From: Saccopteryx bilineata | Taxonomy: Eukaryota; Chordata; Mammalia; Chiroptera; Emballonuridae | NCBI RefSeq assembly: GCF_036850765.1 | Contig: NC_089493.1 | Location: forward strand, 133,161,979-133,225,978 | DNA: 64,000 nucleotides | Direction: 5' to 3' | Program-made: the position numbers and the translations under genes | The notes under the pieces: generated by a model | Seen by the model: only the letters and a program-made list of their open reading frames with translations | Database searches by the model: none | Told to the model about the DNA's origin: nothing | Shown: piece after piece, positions 44,792 to 56,439 of the stretch | Position numbering within the stretch: position 1 is the stretch's first letter | How the letters are laid out: the number at the start of each line of letters is the position of its first letter

Positions 44792-45569
44792 CTTTTGCCC
44801 ATTTTTGGATTGGATTGTTTGTCTTCCTGCTATTGAGTTTTACAAGTTCTTTATAAATTGTGGTTATTAACCCCTTATCAGATGCTATGTCAATTATATT
44901 CTCCCATTGTGTAGTTTGTCTTTTTATTCTGTTCTTATTGTCTTTAGCTGTGCAGAAGCTTTTTAGTTTGATAAAGTCCCATTTGTTTATCCTGTCTTTT
45001 ATTTCACTTGCCTGTGGAGACAAATCAGCAAATATATTGCTGCAAGAGATGTCAGAGAGCTTACTGCGTATGTTTTCTTCTGAGATGCTTATGGTTTCAC
45101 GGCTTACATTAAAGTCTTTTATCCATTTTGAGTTTATTTTTGTGAGTGGTGTAAGTTGGTGGTCTAGTTTCATTTTTTTGCAGGTAGCTGTCCAATTTTC
45201 CCAACACCATTTGTTGAAGAGGCTGTCTTTACTCCATTGTATTGTCTTACCTCCTTGGTCAAATATTAGTTGTCCATAGAGCTGTGGGTTTATTTCTGAG
45301 TTCTCTGTTGTGTTCCATTGATCTATGTGCCTGTTCTTATGCCAGTACCATGCTGTTTTGAGTACAATGGCCTTATAATATAACTTGATATCTGGAAGTG
45401 TGATACCTCCTGCTTTTTTCTTCCTTTTCAAGATTGCTGAGGCTATTCGTGTTCTTTTTTGGTTACATATAAATTTTTGGAATATGTGTTTTATGTCTTT
45501 GATGTAAGTCATTGGTATTTTAATCGGTATTGCATTGAATTTATAAATTGCTTTGGGTAATATAGACAT
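44792..45569 (-). pseudogene. L1-iii ORF2, region after RT
   Basis: A 260-codon open frame (44787-45569) collinear with 30722-31750 of L1-i ([17 protein letters not shown] at its start). It is the post-RT part of ORF2 with no known catalytic motif. Confidence 0.85.
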
Positions 45570-45699
45570 TTTAATGATGTTTATTCTTCCTAACCATGAG
45601 CAAAATATATGCCTCCAGTATTCGTATCTTCCCTGATTTCTTTTATCAATGTTTTATAATTTTCTGAGTACAAGTCTTTAATCTCCTTGGTTAGATTTA

Positions 45700-46403
45700 T
45701 TCCTAGGTACTTATTTTTTTGGTTGCAATGGTAAAGGGGATTGATTCCTTGATTTCTCTTTCTGACAGTTTATTGTTAGTGTATAAAAATGCCTTTGATT
45801 TCTGAGTATTGATTTTATATCCTGCCACCTTGCCTAATTCATTTATCAGGTCTAGTAGTTTTTTGACTGAGACTTTAGGGTTTTTTATATACAATATCAT
45901 GTCATCTGCAAATAATGATAGTTTTACTTCTTCTTTTCTAATTTGGATGCCTTTTATTTCTTTTTTTGTCTAATTGCTGTAACTAGGACTTCCAGATCTA
46001 TGTTGAATAAGAGTGGTAAAAGGGGGCACCCCTGCCTTGTTCCTGATCTTAAGGGGATTGCTTTTAATTTTTGCCCATTGAGTATGATGTTGGCTGTGGG
46101 TTTGTCATAGATGGCCTTTATCATGTTGAGGTATGTTCCCTGTATTCCCACTTTGCTGAGAGTTTTGATCATGAGTGGGTGCTGGACTTTATCAAATGCT
46201 TTTTCTGCATCTATTGAAATTATCATGTGGTTTTTCTCCTTTCTTTTGTTTATGTGATGAATTACATTGATTGATTTGCGAATATTGTACCAGCCTTGCC
46301 TCCCAAGAATAAATCCCACTTGATCATGGTGTATGATTTTTTCCATATATTGCTGGATCCGGTTTGCTAATATTTTGTTGAGGATTTCTGCATCTAATTT
46401 CAT
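45700..46403 (-). pseudogene. L1-iii ORF2 reverse transcriptase region
   Basis: The frame 45954-46403 has [30 protein letters not shown] and [15 protein letters not shown]; the FADD active site and [10 protein letters not shown] follow in a shifted frame near 45880-45920. A shift near 45960 separates them. Confidence 0.88.
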
Positions 46404-47422
46404 CAGGGATATTTGCCTATAATTTTTTTTTTGTGTTGTCTTTTCCTGGTTTTGGAATCAGAATTATACTCACCTCATAAAAGGAGTTTGGAAATCTTCC
46501 TTCCTCTTGAATTTTTTGAAATAGCTTGAGAAGGATAGGAGTTAGTTCTTCTTTGAATATTTGGTAGAATTCACCTGTGAAGCCATCAGGCCCAGGACTT
46601 TTCTTTTTTGGGAGTTTTTTGATAGCTGTTTCGATCTCATTTGTTGTAATTGGTCTGTTTAGGTTTTCTGATTGTTCCAGATTGATTTTTGGAAGATTTT
46701 ATGATTCAAGGAATTTGTCCATTTCATTTAGGTTGTCTAGTTTTTTTGGTGTACAGTTCTTCATGGTATTTTCTTACAATATTTTGTATTTCTGTTGTGT
46801 CAGTTGTTATTTTTCTACTCTCGTTTCTAATTTTATTTATTTGAGTCCTCTCTCTTTTTTTCTTGGTGAGTCTCGTTAAAGGTTCATCAATCTTGTTTAC
46901 CTTTTCAAAGAACCAGCTCCTGGTTTCATTGATCCTCTGTATTGTTTCTTTAGCCTCTATGTCATTTACTTCTACTTTGATCTTTATTATTTTCTCCCTT
47001 CTACTAGCTCTGGGTTTTACTTGCTGTTCTTTTTCTAGTTCTTTTAGATGCAGGGTTAAGTTGTTTATTTGAGCTTTTTCTAGCTTCTTGAGGTATGCCT
47101 GTAATGCTATAAACTTCCCTCTCAGGACTGCTTTTGCTGTGTCCCATAAATTTTGATTTGATGTATGCTCATTATCGTTTGTTTCTAGGAATTTTTTAAT
47201 TTTTTCTTTGATCTCAATGTTAACCCATTCATTGTTTAATAACGTGCTATTTATTTTTCAAGTGTTTGAATGTTTTTCAATTTTTCTATTGTGATTGATT
47301 TCTAGTTTAATGCCATTGTGATCAGAGAAAGTGCTCAATATTATTTCAATCTTCTTGAATTTGTTGAGCCCACTCTTGTGCCCTAACATGTCGTCTATTT
47401 TATAGAATGTATCATGAGCACT

Positions 47423-48004
47423 TCAAGAGAATATATATTCTGCTGTTTTAGTGTGAAAGGTTCTGAAGATATCTATTAAATTGAGTTGAACTAATATATC
47501 CTTTAAGTCTGCTGTTTCTTTGTTAATTTTCTTTCTTGAGGATCTATCTAATGATGTTAATGGGGTATTGAAATCCCCTACTATTATAGTATTGCTGTTG
47601 ATCTCGCCCTTTAAGTCCATCAAAGTCTGCTTTATATATTTAGGTGCTACTATATTAGGTGTGTAGATATTTATAATGGTTATATCTTCCTTTTGGATTT
47701 CTCCCTTTATCATTATGTAATGACCTTCTTTATCTCTAACTATGGTCTTTGTTTTAAAGTCCATTTTATCTGATATAAGTATTGCTACCCCAGCTTTTTT
47801 TTCATTTCCATTTTCATGAAATATTTTTTTCCATCCTTTTATCTTCAGTCTGTGTGCATCTTTTGATTTAAGGTGTGTCTCTTGTAGACAGCATATGTAC
47901 GGGTCCTGTTTTCTTGTCCACGCAGCTACCCTATGTCTCTTGATCGGATCATTTAATGCATTAACATTTAAGGTTATTACTGATATGTAATTGTTTATTG
48001 CCAT
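47423..48004 (-). pseudogene. L1-iii ORF2 endonuclease domain
   Basis: A 193-codon frame from an ATG. It has the N-terminal apurinic-type endonuclease: LNVNALNDPIKRHRVAAW, CCLQETHL (catalytic Glu), GVAILISDKMDF and GDFNTPL. This is the expected ORF2 start. The frame is lost after about 190 residues. Confidence 0.9.
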
Positions 48005-48103
48005 TTTTTTTCTTTAAAACTGTTTTTCTCTTTTGCTATATTCTTTTTTTCCTTTGATCTGTTTACAACAGGTCCCTTAGCATTTCTTGCAGCCTTGGTT
48101 TGG

Positions 48104-49026
48104 TTACAGTGAAATCCTTGAGTTTTTTTTTTTTTTTTTGTCTGGAAAGCTTTTTATTTCTCCTTCAATTTTAAATGATAGCCTTGCTAGATAAAGTAGT
48201 CTTGGTTGTAGGTTCTTCTTCTGCATTACTTTGAATATTTCTTGCCATTCCCTTCTGGCCTCAAGTGTTTCTGTTGAGAAGTCAGAAGTCATCCTTATAG
48301 GGGCTCCTTTGTAGGTGACAGTCTTTTTTTCTCTAGCAGCTTTTAATATTTTCTCTTTATCATTTAGCTTTGGTAATTTAATTATGATGTCCCTTGGTGT
48401 TGGTTTCTTTGGGTTTCTTCTTAATGGAGTTCTCTGTGCTTCCTGAACATGTGAAATGTTTTCCTGCCTTAATTGGGGGAAGTTTTCCGCTATAATATGT
48501 TTGAACAAAGTCTCTATCTCTTGTTCTTTCTCTTCTTCTTCAGGAACCCCTATGATGCGGATGTTATTTCTCTTCATGTTGTCACAGAGCTCTCTTAGAG
48601 TTTCCTCAGACTTTTGAGTCTCTTTTCTTTTTTCTGCTCTGCTTTCGTGCCTTTATTTATTGTGTCCTCTCACTCACTGATTCGATTCTCTGCTTCATCC
48701 ATCCTGCTTTTAATTCCTTCCATTATATTCTTTATTTCAGATATTTTATTTGTCATTTCTGACTGATTCTTTTTTATTATTTCAATGTCCTTTTTTATAT
48801 TTGTTATCTCTTTATTTAGGTTTTTGTAATGGCCATCTATGGTTGTTCTAATATCTTTGAGCATCCTAACAATCGTTATTTTAAACTCTGCACCTGGTAA
48901 TTTGGTTATATCTGATTCATTCAGGTCCTTTTCTGGGGATTTCTCTTGGTTTATGTGTGTTGTCTTTCTCTGCCTCCACATTTTCTCTTCACGGGAGTGG
49001 CTGTGATCATGTGCTCGGGTGCACAA
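48104..49026 (-). pseudogene. L1-iii ORF1
   Basis: Two frames: 48670-49026 (118 codons: N-terminal part and coiled coil, IKKDIEIIKKNQSEMTNKIS) and 48104-48577 (157 codons: RNA-binding domain, IRIIGVPEEEEKEQEIETLF, then the C-terminal domain with RMTSDFSTETLEARREW). Full ORF1 is about 300-340 residues. The pieces are broken by a shift and stop between 48580 and 48670. ORF1 forms a trimeric RNA chaperone in L1 particles. Confidence 0.85.
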
Positions 49027-49029
49027 GGG

Positions 49030-50318
49030 TTGGTGGCCTTGGCCTTTGCCCCACCCCCATGTGTGACATTATGCTCGGTCCTGAGGGCACTGGCGAGCAC
49101 CTTTGCTCAGCTGCAGGTCTCCGCCTGTTTCCGAGCTTTCGCCCTGCCCTTGCAGGAGGATCCCACTCAAGGAACAGCTGCTAGCCTTGGCTCTACCACC
49201 AGGCAGGGCTGCGTGCCCAAGCTCAGCTCCGTAGCAGAACTCTGCCTCTTCTGGGCTTTTGGCTCCACCCCCATGGGAGGAGCCGGCTACCAAGTCTGAC
49301 CTCAAGCCTGGGTTGCACGGGCGGGGCAGGGCTGTGCTCCTCTGCCCTTGCTCCGGGGCTGGTTTCCACCCTTTCCAGGGTTCTTGCCCTTCTCCTGGAG
49401 GCTGGATTACAGGCTGCCAGCAGCTGAGCTTGACCGCTTTTGCATGCCCCCTTCTCCCCAGCCGGGCAAGATTGAGCTCACACCTGAGCCCACTGGTGGC
49501 AGGCCGGCTTCCGCCCCTGCCAGTAGAACCGTGCTTTTGTCTCCCACTGCCGCCTGCCCTCCGGTGCACCCTCAGCCGCGTGGGTGGGGACGTTGCAGCT
49601 AAGACCCTAAAACTCACTACTGTAGACCCGAAAGCTCCCTCCTTCTATGCGACTCTGCTCTGAATGCTGCGGGGGAGCTTGTTTGGCTGCTCTCCTTCTT
49701 CCCTTTGCTTGTATTGCTGTTTCCGGGGGAAATATTCACTTCAGCTTTGGGGAGTGACTCGTCCCAGGGGTTAGGGTGGCTATCTCCCAAAATGTTTCTC
49801 CCTATGCCTCCTAGATTACACTCTCTTCCTGTTGCTGTGGTCCTCTCCTCTCTCCCCCCGTCCCCAGGAGCCCCAGGTGATTGTTTTTGAGAGAGATGTT
49901 CTGCACGGTCCCTTTAAGAAGGATCCTGGGTCTGAGAAATCAGACTCTCTCACAAACAGTATCCTGACTTGTTTCCAGCTAAATACTGTCCATACACCTC
50001 TTCTGGGCTCTGGGGCTGCAGGCTGGGGCTTTGTTTTTGGGGCTCAGGGCCCTTTCCCCTCTGCTAAACTCACTTCCCGCCACGCGAGTCTCTCCCTGCT
50101 GCCATTCGCTCTGAGGAGCTGGGCAGCCCTCTCCGCGTTTCCGCTTTTCCTACCAGTCTTGGTGTGGCTTCTTCAATGTTCCTTGGTTGAAGATTCCTCT
50201 TAGTTTAGTACAAAGTTGGTTTGTCCAGATGATAGTTCATAAAATTAGTGTGTAATCCACTTTGGTTCTGGGAGGTAGATGCTGGTACGTCCGCCTACTC
50301 CAGCGCCATCTTGTCTCC
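49030..50318 (-). promoter_or_regulatory. L1-iii 5' UTR
   Basis: A GC-rich block upstream of ORF1 up to the L1 start. L1 5' UTRs carry an internal sense promoter and often an antisense one. The overlapping 117-182-codon frames on both strands here are typical L1 5' UTR noise. A related, diverged block at about 51290-51837 is the 5' UTR of L1-i. Confidence 0.7.
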
Positions 50319-51837
50319 CCCCTTAGCATTTCTTATAGCATTGGTTTGGTTGTAATGAATTCCTTGAGTTTTTTTTTTGTTTTTTTTTTTTGTCTGGAAA
50401 GCTTTTTATTTCTTTTTCAATTTTAAAAGATAGCCTTGCTGGATAAAGTAGCCTTGGTTGTAGGCTCTTGTTCTGCAGTCCTTTGAATATTTCTTGCCAT
50501 TCCCTTCTGGCCTCAAGTGTTTCTGTTTAGAAGTCGGAAGTCATTCTTATGGGGGCTCCTTTGTAGGTGATAGTCCTTTTTTCTCTAGCACCTTTTAATA
50601 TTTTCTCTTTATCACTTAGCTTTGATATTTTAATTACGATGTATCTTGGTGTAGATTTCTTTGAGTTTCTCTTTAAAGGAGTTCTCTGTGCTTCTTGGAC
50701 TTGTGAGATGTTTTCCTGCCTTAATTGAAGGAAGTTTTCAGCTGTGATATCATTAAACAAAGTCTCTTTCCCTTGTTCTTTCTCTTCTTCAGCAACCCCT
50801 ATGATGTGAATGTTATTTCTCTTCATGTTGTCACAGAGCTCTCTTAGAGTTTCCTCAGACTTTCTGAGTCTCTTTTCTTTTTTCTGCTCTCCTTCCTGCC
50901 TTCATTAATCTGGTCCTCTAACTTGCTCATTTGATTCTCAGCTTCATCCATTCTACTTTTAATTCCTTCCATTGTGTTCTTCATTTCTGAATTGTATTTG
51001 TCATTTCTGACTGATTCTTTTTTATTATTTCAATGTCCTTTTTATATTTGCTATTTCTTTATTTAGGTGTTTGTAATGACCATCTATTGTTGTTTTAATA
51101 TCTTTGATCATCCTAAAAATCATTATTTTAAACTCTGCATCTGGTAATCTGGTTATATCTGACTCATTCAGTTCCTTTTCTGGGGATTTCTCTGGATTTG
51201 TTTGTTTGCATTTCTCTACCTTCTCATTTTGTCTGTGTAAAAGAAGATTTTGGCCACTGGAGTCCACTGAGTGTGGCCTCTGTCTTCCCTAGGTGTGGTC
51301 TGTCTTCAGGCCTGCCACTCCATCTGCTGATGCTGCCTTGGGTGTTTGGGTATGGGCATTGCTGGTGCCTGCCCACTGGGGATGTTGCTGCATTTTCTGC
51401 CTCTCCTTCACAGGAGTGGCTGTGATTTCATGCTCGGATGTACAAGCCTTGGTGGCCTTGGCATTCGCCCCGCCCCGCGGGTGGTGTTATGCTTGGCCCT
51501 GAGGGCAGGGGCGAGCACCTTTGCTCAGCTGTGGGTCTCCACCTCTGGGCTTTCACCCTGCCTTTGTAGGAGAAGCTCGCTTGTGGGATGGCTGCAAGTC
51601 TTAACTCCACAGGCCGAGTGGGACTGTGTGCCCATGCTCAGTAACGGGACTCTGCCTCTTCTGGGCTTTTGGCTCCCCCCTGCGGGAAGAGCTGGCTCCT
51701 AACTCAGGCCACAATCCTGGGTTCTGTGGGTGGGGCAGGGCTGTGCTCCTGCGCCCTTGCTCAAGGGTGGGTCTCCACCCCTTCCGGGGCTCTTGCCTTT
51801 TTCCCGCAGGTTCAATTGCATCTATCCTACAGCTGGG
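50319..51837 (-). repeat. L1-i, 5' part (ORF1 and 5' UTR)
   Basis: Continues L1-i after L1-iii. ORF1 pieces are 50527-50826 (IHIIGVAEEEKEQGKETLF) and 51025-51267 (N-terminal part, SDITRLPDAEFKIMIFRM). The GC-rich 5' UTR then runs to about 51837, where ERV-L sequence begins. The L1 may be slightly truncated at the 5' end; no target duplication partner for 29740 was found. Confidence 0.85.
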
Positions 51838-52223
51838 CTTGAGTGCTCAGTGGGACAGCATTATGAAGGGCACCTTTGTAATTCCTTTATGGCCAATAGT
51901 GAGTTTTCCTATTTTACTACACATCGAATCAGCAGATGCTGGTGTATTGGCCAATAAGTTTTGGTATGCTGGTTAAAGGCAGCCTCTGGTACCAGCAACG
52001 GTGCTGCCTGCATACAAAACTCTGGCTTGTATTCTGCCAGAGGGAAAAGATTTGCCTCTCTTGGTGCCTCTGACAGCTCTCATTTCACCCATAGCTTCTG
52101 ATTTGTTAATTCTCTTGCTGTAGTTTTTACTGTTTCTGTTTATGCAATGTACCCCACTCCTTGCCGTGACCATCATGGAAGATACTTGTGGTTTATATTG
52201 TAAAGAGAGCAAAAGGGGTGGAA
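51838..52223 (+). pseudogene. ERV-L pol 3' end on the plus strand
   Basis: Reads DSIMKGTFVIPLWPIVSFPI and a related tail, the same terminal words as the minus-strand ERV-L at 14960-15060. A polypurine tract (AAAAGGGGTGGAA, 52211-52223) directly precedes the LTR start. The upstream provirus is replaced by L1-i. Confidence 0.8.
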
Positions 52224-53053
52224 TGTTGGTCAAGTAAGTTTGTAAATATGACATATATGTTTGTTCACATTGGGTGTGGGAGACAGGCTGTAAGCTGGCA
52301 AAGTCAATATAGCCTAAGGCAGGGATCCCCAAACTTTTTACACAGGGGGCCAGTTCACTGTCCCTCAGACCGTTGGAGGGTTGGACTATAAAAAAACTAT
52401 GAACAAATCCCTATGCACACTACACATATCTTATTTTAAAGTAAAAAAACAAAATGGGAATGAATACAATATTTAAAATAGAGAACAAGTAAATTTAAAT
52501 CAACAAACTGACCAGTATTTCAATGGGAACTATGCTCCTCTCACTGACCACCAATGAAAGAGGTGCCTCTTCCAGGTGTGCGGTGGGGGCCAGATAAATG
52601 GCCTCAGGGGGCCGCATGCAGCCCGTGGGCTGTAGTTGGGGACCCTTGGCCTAAGGCTTAGTTTTAAAACTAAGCTTTTCCTCACACCCTTGACTGTTGC
52701 ATGATAGGGGTTGGTGCACTCTTATGAGGAATCCCATCTATGCCTCAGTTAAGTGACTCTGTATCTGAGACTTCCTTATTTGTATAGTGGATTAAAGGTT
52801 TTGACTTCTACACTATAAAATGGGGACATACCGCGGGCTCGCTCTGTCTGTTCCTGCTATCACCATTGCAGAAGCCTCGCTGATCCCTTGCTTTTCTGCT
52901 TTTTTTTTGGCTTCTCTTTTGGCTTGCCTGTCTTGGAGAGACACCAATAAAAAGAATGGCCCACCATCCTCCGACTCTGCCATTTCTTTAGAGTCTGCCT
53001 GAATAATAGAGAACCTGCATGTGTATAGCCATGATGGCGGCCCTTGGCCATAC
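52224..53053 (+). repeat. LTR-B (3' LTR of plus-strand ERV-L)
   Basis: From TGTTGGTCAAGTAAG to GGCCATACA, with TATAAAA near 52814 and AATAAAA near 52946. A hAT element lies inside (52320-52648); the LTR itself is about 500 bp, like 13721-14245. Confidence 0.88.
52320..52648. mobile_element. hAT-type element, short derivative (329 bp)
   Basis: Begins CAGGGATCCCCAAAC and ends GTTGGGGACCCTTG. GCCTAAGG at 52312-52319 and 52649-52656 is a perfect 8-bp duplication. It is a deletion derivative of the element at 61476-61972, missing about 168 bp after GGGAACTATG. Confidence 0.93.
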
Positions 53054-53179
53054 AGTGCCCTCTCTTTTTCTTTCTTTCCTGTGCCTAATGTGTGTTTGTG
53101 CACTGCAGTTGGTGGTGGAAACTAAGGCAATGGATATGTAGCTAAGTGTAATCCTGTCTTGACTTTCTTTTCAGCAAAA

Positions 53180-53960
53180 AGCAGCCGGAGTCAGTTAGTC
53201 AAACCCAGAAAAACCGATCCGCTGCAGCCAGAGCACGTATCCCCGGCAGGCAGGGCTCCCACCCACACCCACGGGCGGGCGGGCTGGTGGCAGCGGCGAA
53301 AACGGGCCCGGGCGCGGGTGGGCGGCTGGCTGATTGTGGGCGCGCGCATGTGCGTGTGTGTGTGGGCCAAAGCACCTGTGTATGCGTGCGTGCGTGTGTG
53401 AGTGTGCGCACGCAGGCTGGCAAAGGCACGTGTATGCGTGTCTGTGTGCCTGGCCGCTTGGTGGGCTCGGCAATGGGCAATCAATTACAGAACTAGTGGG
53501 GCCCCGTCAGCTCAGCGATGCGCCCACCGCCTCTGCTTGCCTAGCGCTCACCTGTGCACTCTGCCGCATTGCCCCCTGCCCGTGGTCCCTGGACCACGAA
53601 CCCGCTCCCGAAGAAGGGGACCAGGTAACTCGCTTCGGAGGGTTCCAGTGCGACCACAACCCACTCTCCCCGAGTGGAATGAAGCGCACGTTTTCTGCTG
53701 GCCTGGAAGGAAGGGTTGTAGCAGCGAGGGCAGGCTCATTTTAGCCATGGGAAGTTTTCTCTCCTGCTATGATTCATGGCGAGGCCGAGGGACATGAGCG
53801 GACGGCGAACTGGGTGCCTGACACCCAGCTGCGGATGGCCGTTCTGGCCCAAGCGGGGTGCGTGCTGGACCCACCCACTCAGACTTCGCAGTAAACCCTG
53901 TGGAGCGATTCCAGTGAAGAGCGCCCGGTGGACCAGGACATGAATCAGGAGACAGAGGTC
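53180..53960. promoter_or_regulatory. CpG-rich segment, possible promoter/first exon
   Basis: A G+C- and CpG-rich block unlike the surrounding repeats. On the minus strand CAG|GTGAGC (boundary at 53552/53551) is a strong splice donor. On the plus strand TTTCTTTTCAG at about 53165-53174 is a good acceptor. The 53610-53960 part is shared with the flank at 13350-13720. Reading frames (up to 136 codons) overlap on both strands and I cannot choose one. It could be a CpG island of a host gene or a pseudogene relic. Confidence 0.4.
53338..53450 (+). repeat. Alternating purine-pyrimidine (GT/GC) tract
   Basis: A run of GCGCGCGCATGTGCGTGTGT-type steps with interruptions, rich in GTGTGC/GTGCGT. This is imperfect microsatellite sequence with Z-DNA-forming potential. 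The Thr/His/Ala-rich frames across it are not genes. Confidence 0.8.
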
Positions 53961-54363
53961 CTCGGGAATGGCTTGAGAAGGAAATTCGGGTCTAAGATGA
54001 AGCTCAACTCTTACTCTTTTGGAAGTGTTCTTCAGTGCAAGTTTAAAATTAGTGTGTGCTGGCAGTTTCTGCCCAGGCAACTGCCCCATCCACCAAAGCC
54101 AGAGAATGGGTGAGCGTCCAAAAAGTTGTTACTGGTATGGTGTTTCCCTTCTGTGTCATCAGTGAGTTATCGCACAGCTTTTTTTTTATTTGGGAAGAAG
54201 GTAAATAGATCGTCATGTTAAATACATATCTTTGGCTACAAATAGTAGCATTTAGCTTTTTCTCTTGTCCACATTAATAGAGGAAATGGTGACTTCTGTA
54301 ATTAAAGGAAAACGGAAAATGAAGGGAGCTAAAAATACTGAACTGTGTAGTCTGAGTGGCTTG
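53610..54363 (-). other. Flank of second ERV-A locus, shared with 12692-14316
   Basis: Minus-strand match to the sequence beyond LTR-A copy 1, uninterrupted here by SINE-A or LTR-B. It runs from GCTTG at the LTR end down into the CpG-rich block, past the point where copy 1 breaks at 14316. Confidence 0.75.
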
Positions 54364-55079
54364 TGTTCCAGTAGAGTTCAAGCTCTACGTTGATCAGGGG
54401 TCCCTGATTCGACCTCCTTGGTGCAGTGGGGCACTCCTGTTTATCAGCAGGGCTGACAGCATCTTTGAGACTACTCTTAAGGCGGCTATGAGGATGCTAC
54501 TGCTAAGTTCCACTGGAGGAAGACATGACTGACACACAAATTGTAATAATTACACAGGCAAGTTATTACTCACAAGTTATTACTCTTGGCTGTCTTTAGT
54601 CAGAGCTCAGAGCAGCTTGGAGACAAGTCCACATCAACATTGGAGTCTGGGAAACTACTGAAGTTGGGGACCCCTCAGCTTTAGTACTTTTGGCCAAGGC
54701 CTTCTAACAGGTGTCAATCTACAGGATTATCACCTCAAACCACCTTTTTGTGAGTTCCTCACAGGAATCCACTTTTATGTTAATCTACTGAAAATGTTTC
54801 CATTAAACCACTTTTTAAGATGTTCTTAAAAACACCAAGCCACTTCTTATCTAGGTATAACTTCACACACATACTAACTAGGCTCTGCTTGTAAGTCAGA
54901 GTATGTTTGTTACATTACAGAGTTATGGCACCAAGCCACTATATTAATTCTTATCCAAAAGGCCTAACTTTAATTTTAATAAATATATATTTAATATTAT
55001 TTAAATTACTTTTATATAAATCTGCCATATTTTTATATTTCTATATATTTAATTACTATAACCTTATATTCCTACAGCA
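54364..55079 (-). repeat. LTR-A copy 2 (3' LTR of second ERV-A)
   Basis: Minus-strand LTR from TGCTGTAGGAATATAAGG at 55079 to CTCTACTGGAACA at 54364. It has only one copy of the U3 unit repeated in the other two LTR-A copies and is therefore shorter (716 bp). Confidence 0.85.
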
Positions 55080-55091
55080 TTCCACCCCTTG

Positions 55092-56410
55092 ATCCCAGCA
55101 AACTATAAGCTGGCAGTGATTATTATAAAACCAATTTTTATTCTTTTTTTAAACATACATTGTAAATAGGATTACACATTCAATCCAAATACAATCACAA
55201 CCAACAGGCATATACATATTATTATTTCTTTAATTTGAGTCCATGTTGATGTAAAGGTATGAATAGCTTGTTCAATATAATATATTGGATTTAATAAATT
55301 CCATGTTGGTTTACAACTCAGTGTTGAAAATATAGATCCTATAGTCTTTATAAAATTACATGGTTTTTCTGTTGATTGTCATGTTCATGGTGTCAGTGGT
55401 TAGTTTGAAGGTGTCCATTGAGTCATCTGTGATGTCATCCACTGTCCAATTCCCTGAGTTTACAGTGTGGTCCCAGTAGGTCAGGTTGGTGTTGCAGTGT
55501 ACAAGGGCAAAATTTCCTAAATTATAAAATGCTTCCCTCAGGGTGGTTTCCACCATGGGTAGGTCAAAAAGTTTATGACTAGCTGCTGTGTGATTAGTAC
55601 TTTAGGAAATTTAAAAGTAGTCACAATATCAGTAGCAGTAATAGCATTATTATTATTGTTAGCAGTATTAGCATTATATACCTAATGCATTATATACCTA
55701 ATATTACATTGATAACCAGGATGAACCACCTCATGCTCATCTTGGATGATTTCATTGTAGTTTGGCCAGTGTCTCCTAGGCACTCTATACAGGTGTTCTA
55801 GTATTTCATTTTCCTCTGGCTCTGAAGTGGATTCCTCTGTATTATATGGAGTAATGCTTTTCCTAAGCTGTTGTTTGTAATCGTGATCATCTTCAGAATT
55901 TAAAAATGCTAGGGTATCTGGATGAATTTCCCTGGGGTGGATTTTCTAAATTTCTGTAAACTGGCTGTTTATGCAGGTTATAAATAGCTGTCTTAGCCAA
56001 ATCCAGGTAGTATTGTATATGTATAACAATCCTTGTTCTAGAGGTCCTCAGCTTGGTAGATGTTCTACCATTGATTAAATGCTATCAAGGGTACAGTATA
56101 TTTGCTCCCTGCAAGCCCTAGTCAGAATTTGAGGCCAAGCCTTTTCTGCATTCAACTTCTGATTATTTTCATGCAGGAGGTACCAGGGGGTATGGATTGG
56201 TTCTGGATAATACCTATAGGTCCTCCACCAATGTGCAGCAATCAAAGCTGGACTTATTTGTTTTTCCTTATATTGTGCCCCTATGGGCGTTTTTTGTGGT
56301 GAAGGTAATTATCTAGATCTGACTCTTCACTTTTTGGAGTTTTCTCAATTATTGATGGCAATTCTCATTCAAAATGTAAACTGGCATTAAATGGTTCTCT
56401 AGATTGTGGC
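55092..56410 (-). pseudogene. env: Second ERV-A env region
   Basis: Minus-strand remnant collinear with 10560-11784. The TM-like end is more damaged than in copy 1; the only open stretch is 55356-55556 (FALVHCNTNLTYWDHTVNSG region). It retains about 90 bp near 55930-56030 that copy 1 lacks. The element breaks at about 56410, so pol is absent. Confidence 0.6.
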
Positions 56411-56439
56411 GGTACAGTGGTAGATCTCCTTGTTAGATG

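Larger units (their letters stand above)
43690..50318 (-). repeat. L1-iii, near full-length LINE-1
   Basis: A minus-strand L1 with its 5' end at 50318 (minus strand GGGGAGACAAGATGGCGCTG, the usual L1 start). It has a GC-rich 5' UTR (about 49030-50318), ORF1 (about 48100-49020) and ORF2 (about 48004 down to 43970). CCCCTTAGCATTTCT follows the 5' end at 50319-50333 and also precedes the poly-T at 41321-41335, so the original insertion spanned 41336-50318. It is closely related to L1-i. Shifts and stops split both ORFs. Confidence 0.88.

Noticed and set aside
49069..49663. Overlapping 182- and 134-codon frames on both strands
   Set aside because: They lie in the GC-rich L1-iii 5' UTR, where stop-free frames arise by base composition; no protein domain is visible.
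53191..53797. Several 90-136-codon frames on both strands
   Set aside because: Low-complexity Thr/His/Ala/Pro translations of the GT/GC tract and CpG-rich DNA; no frame stands out and no start or domain supports one.
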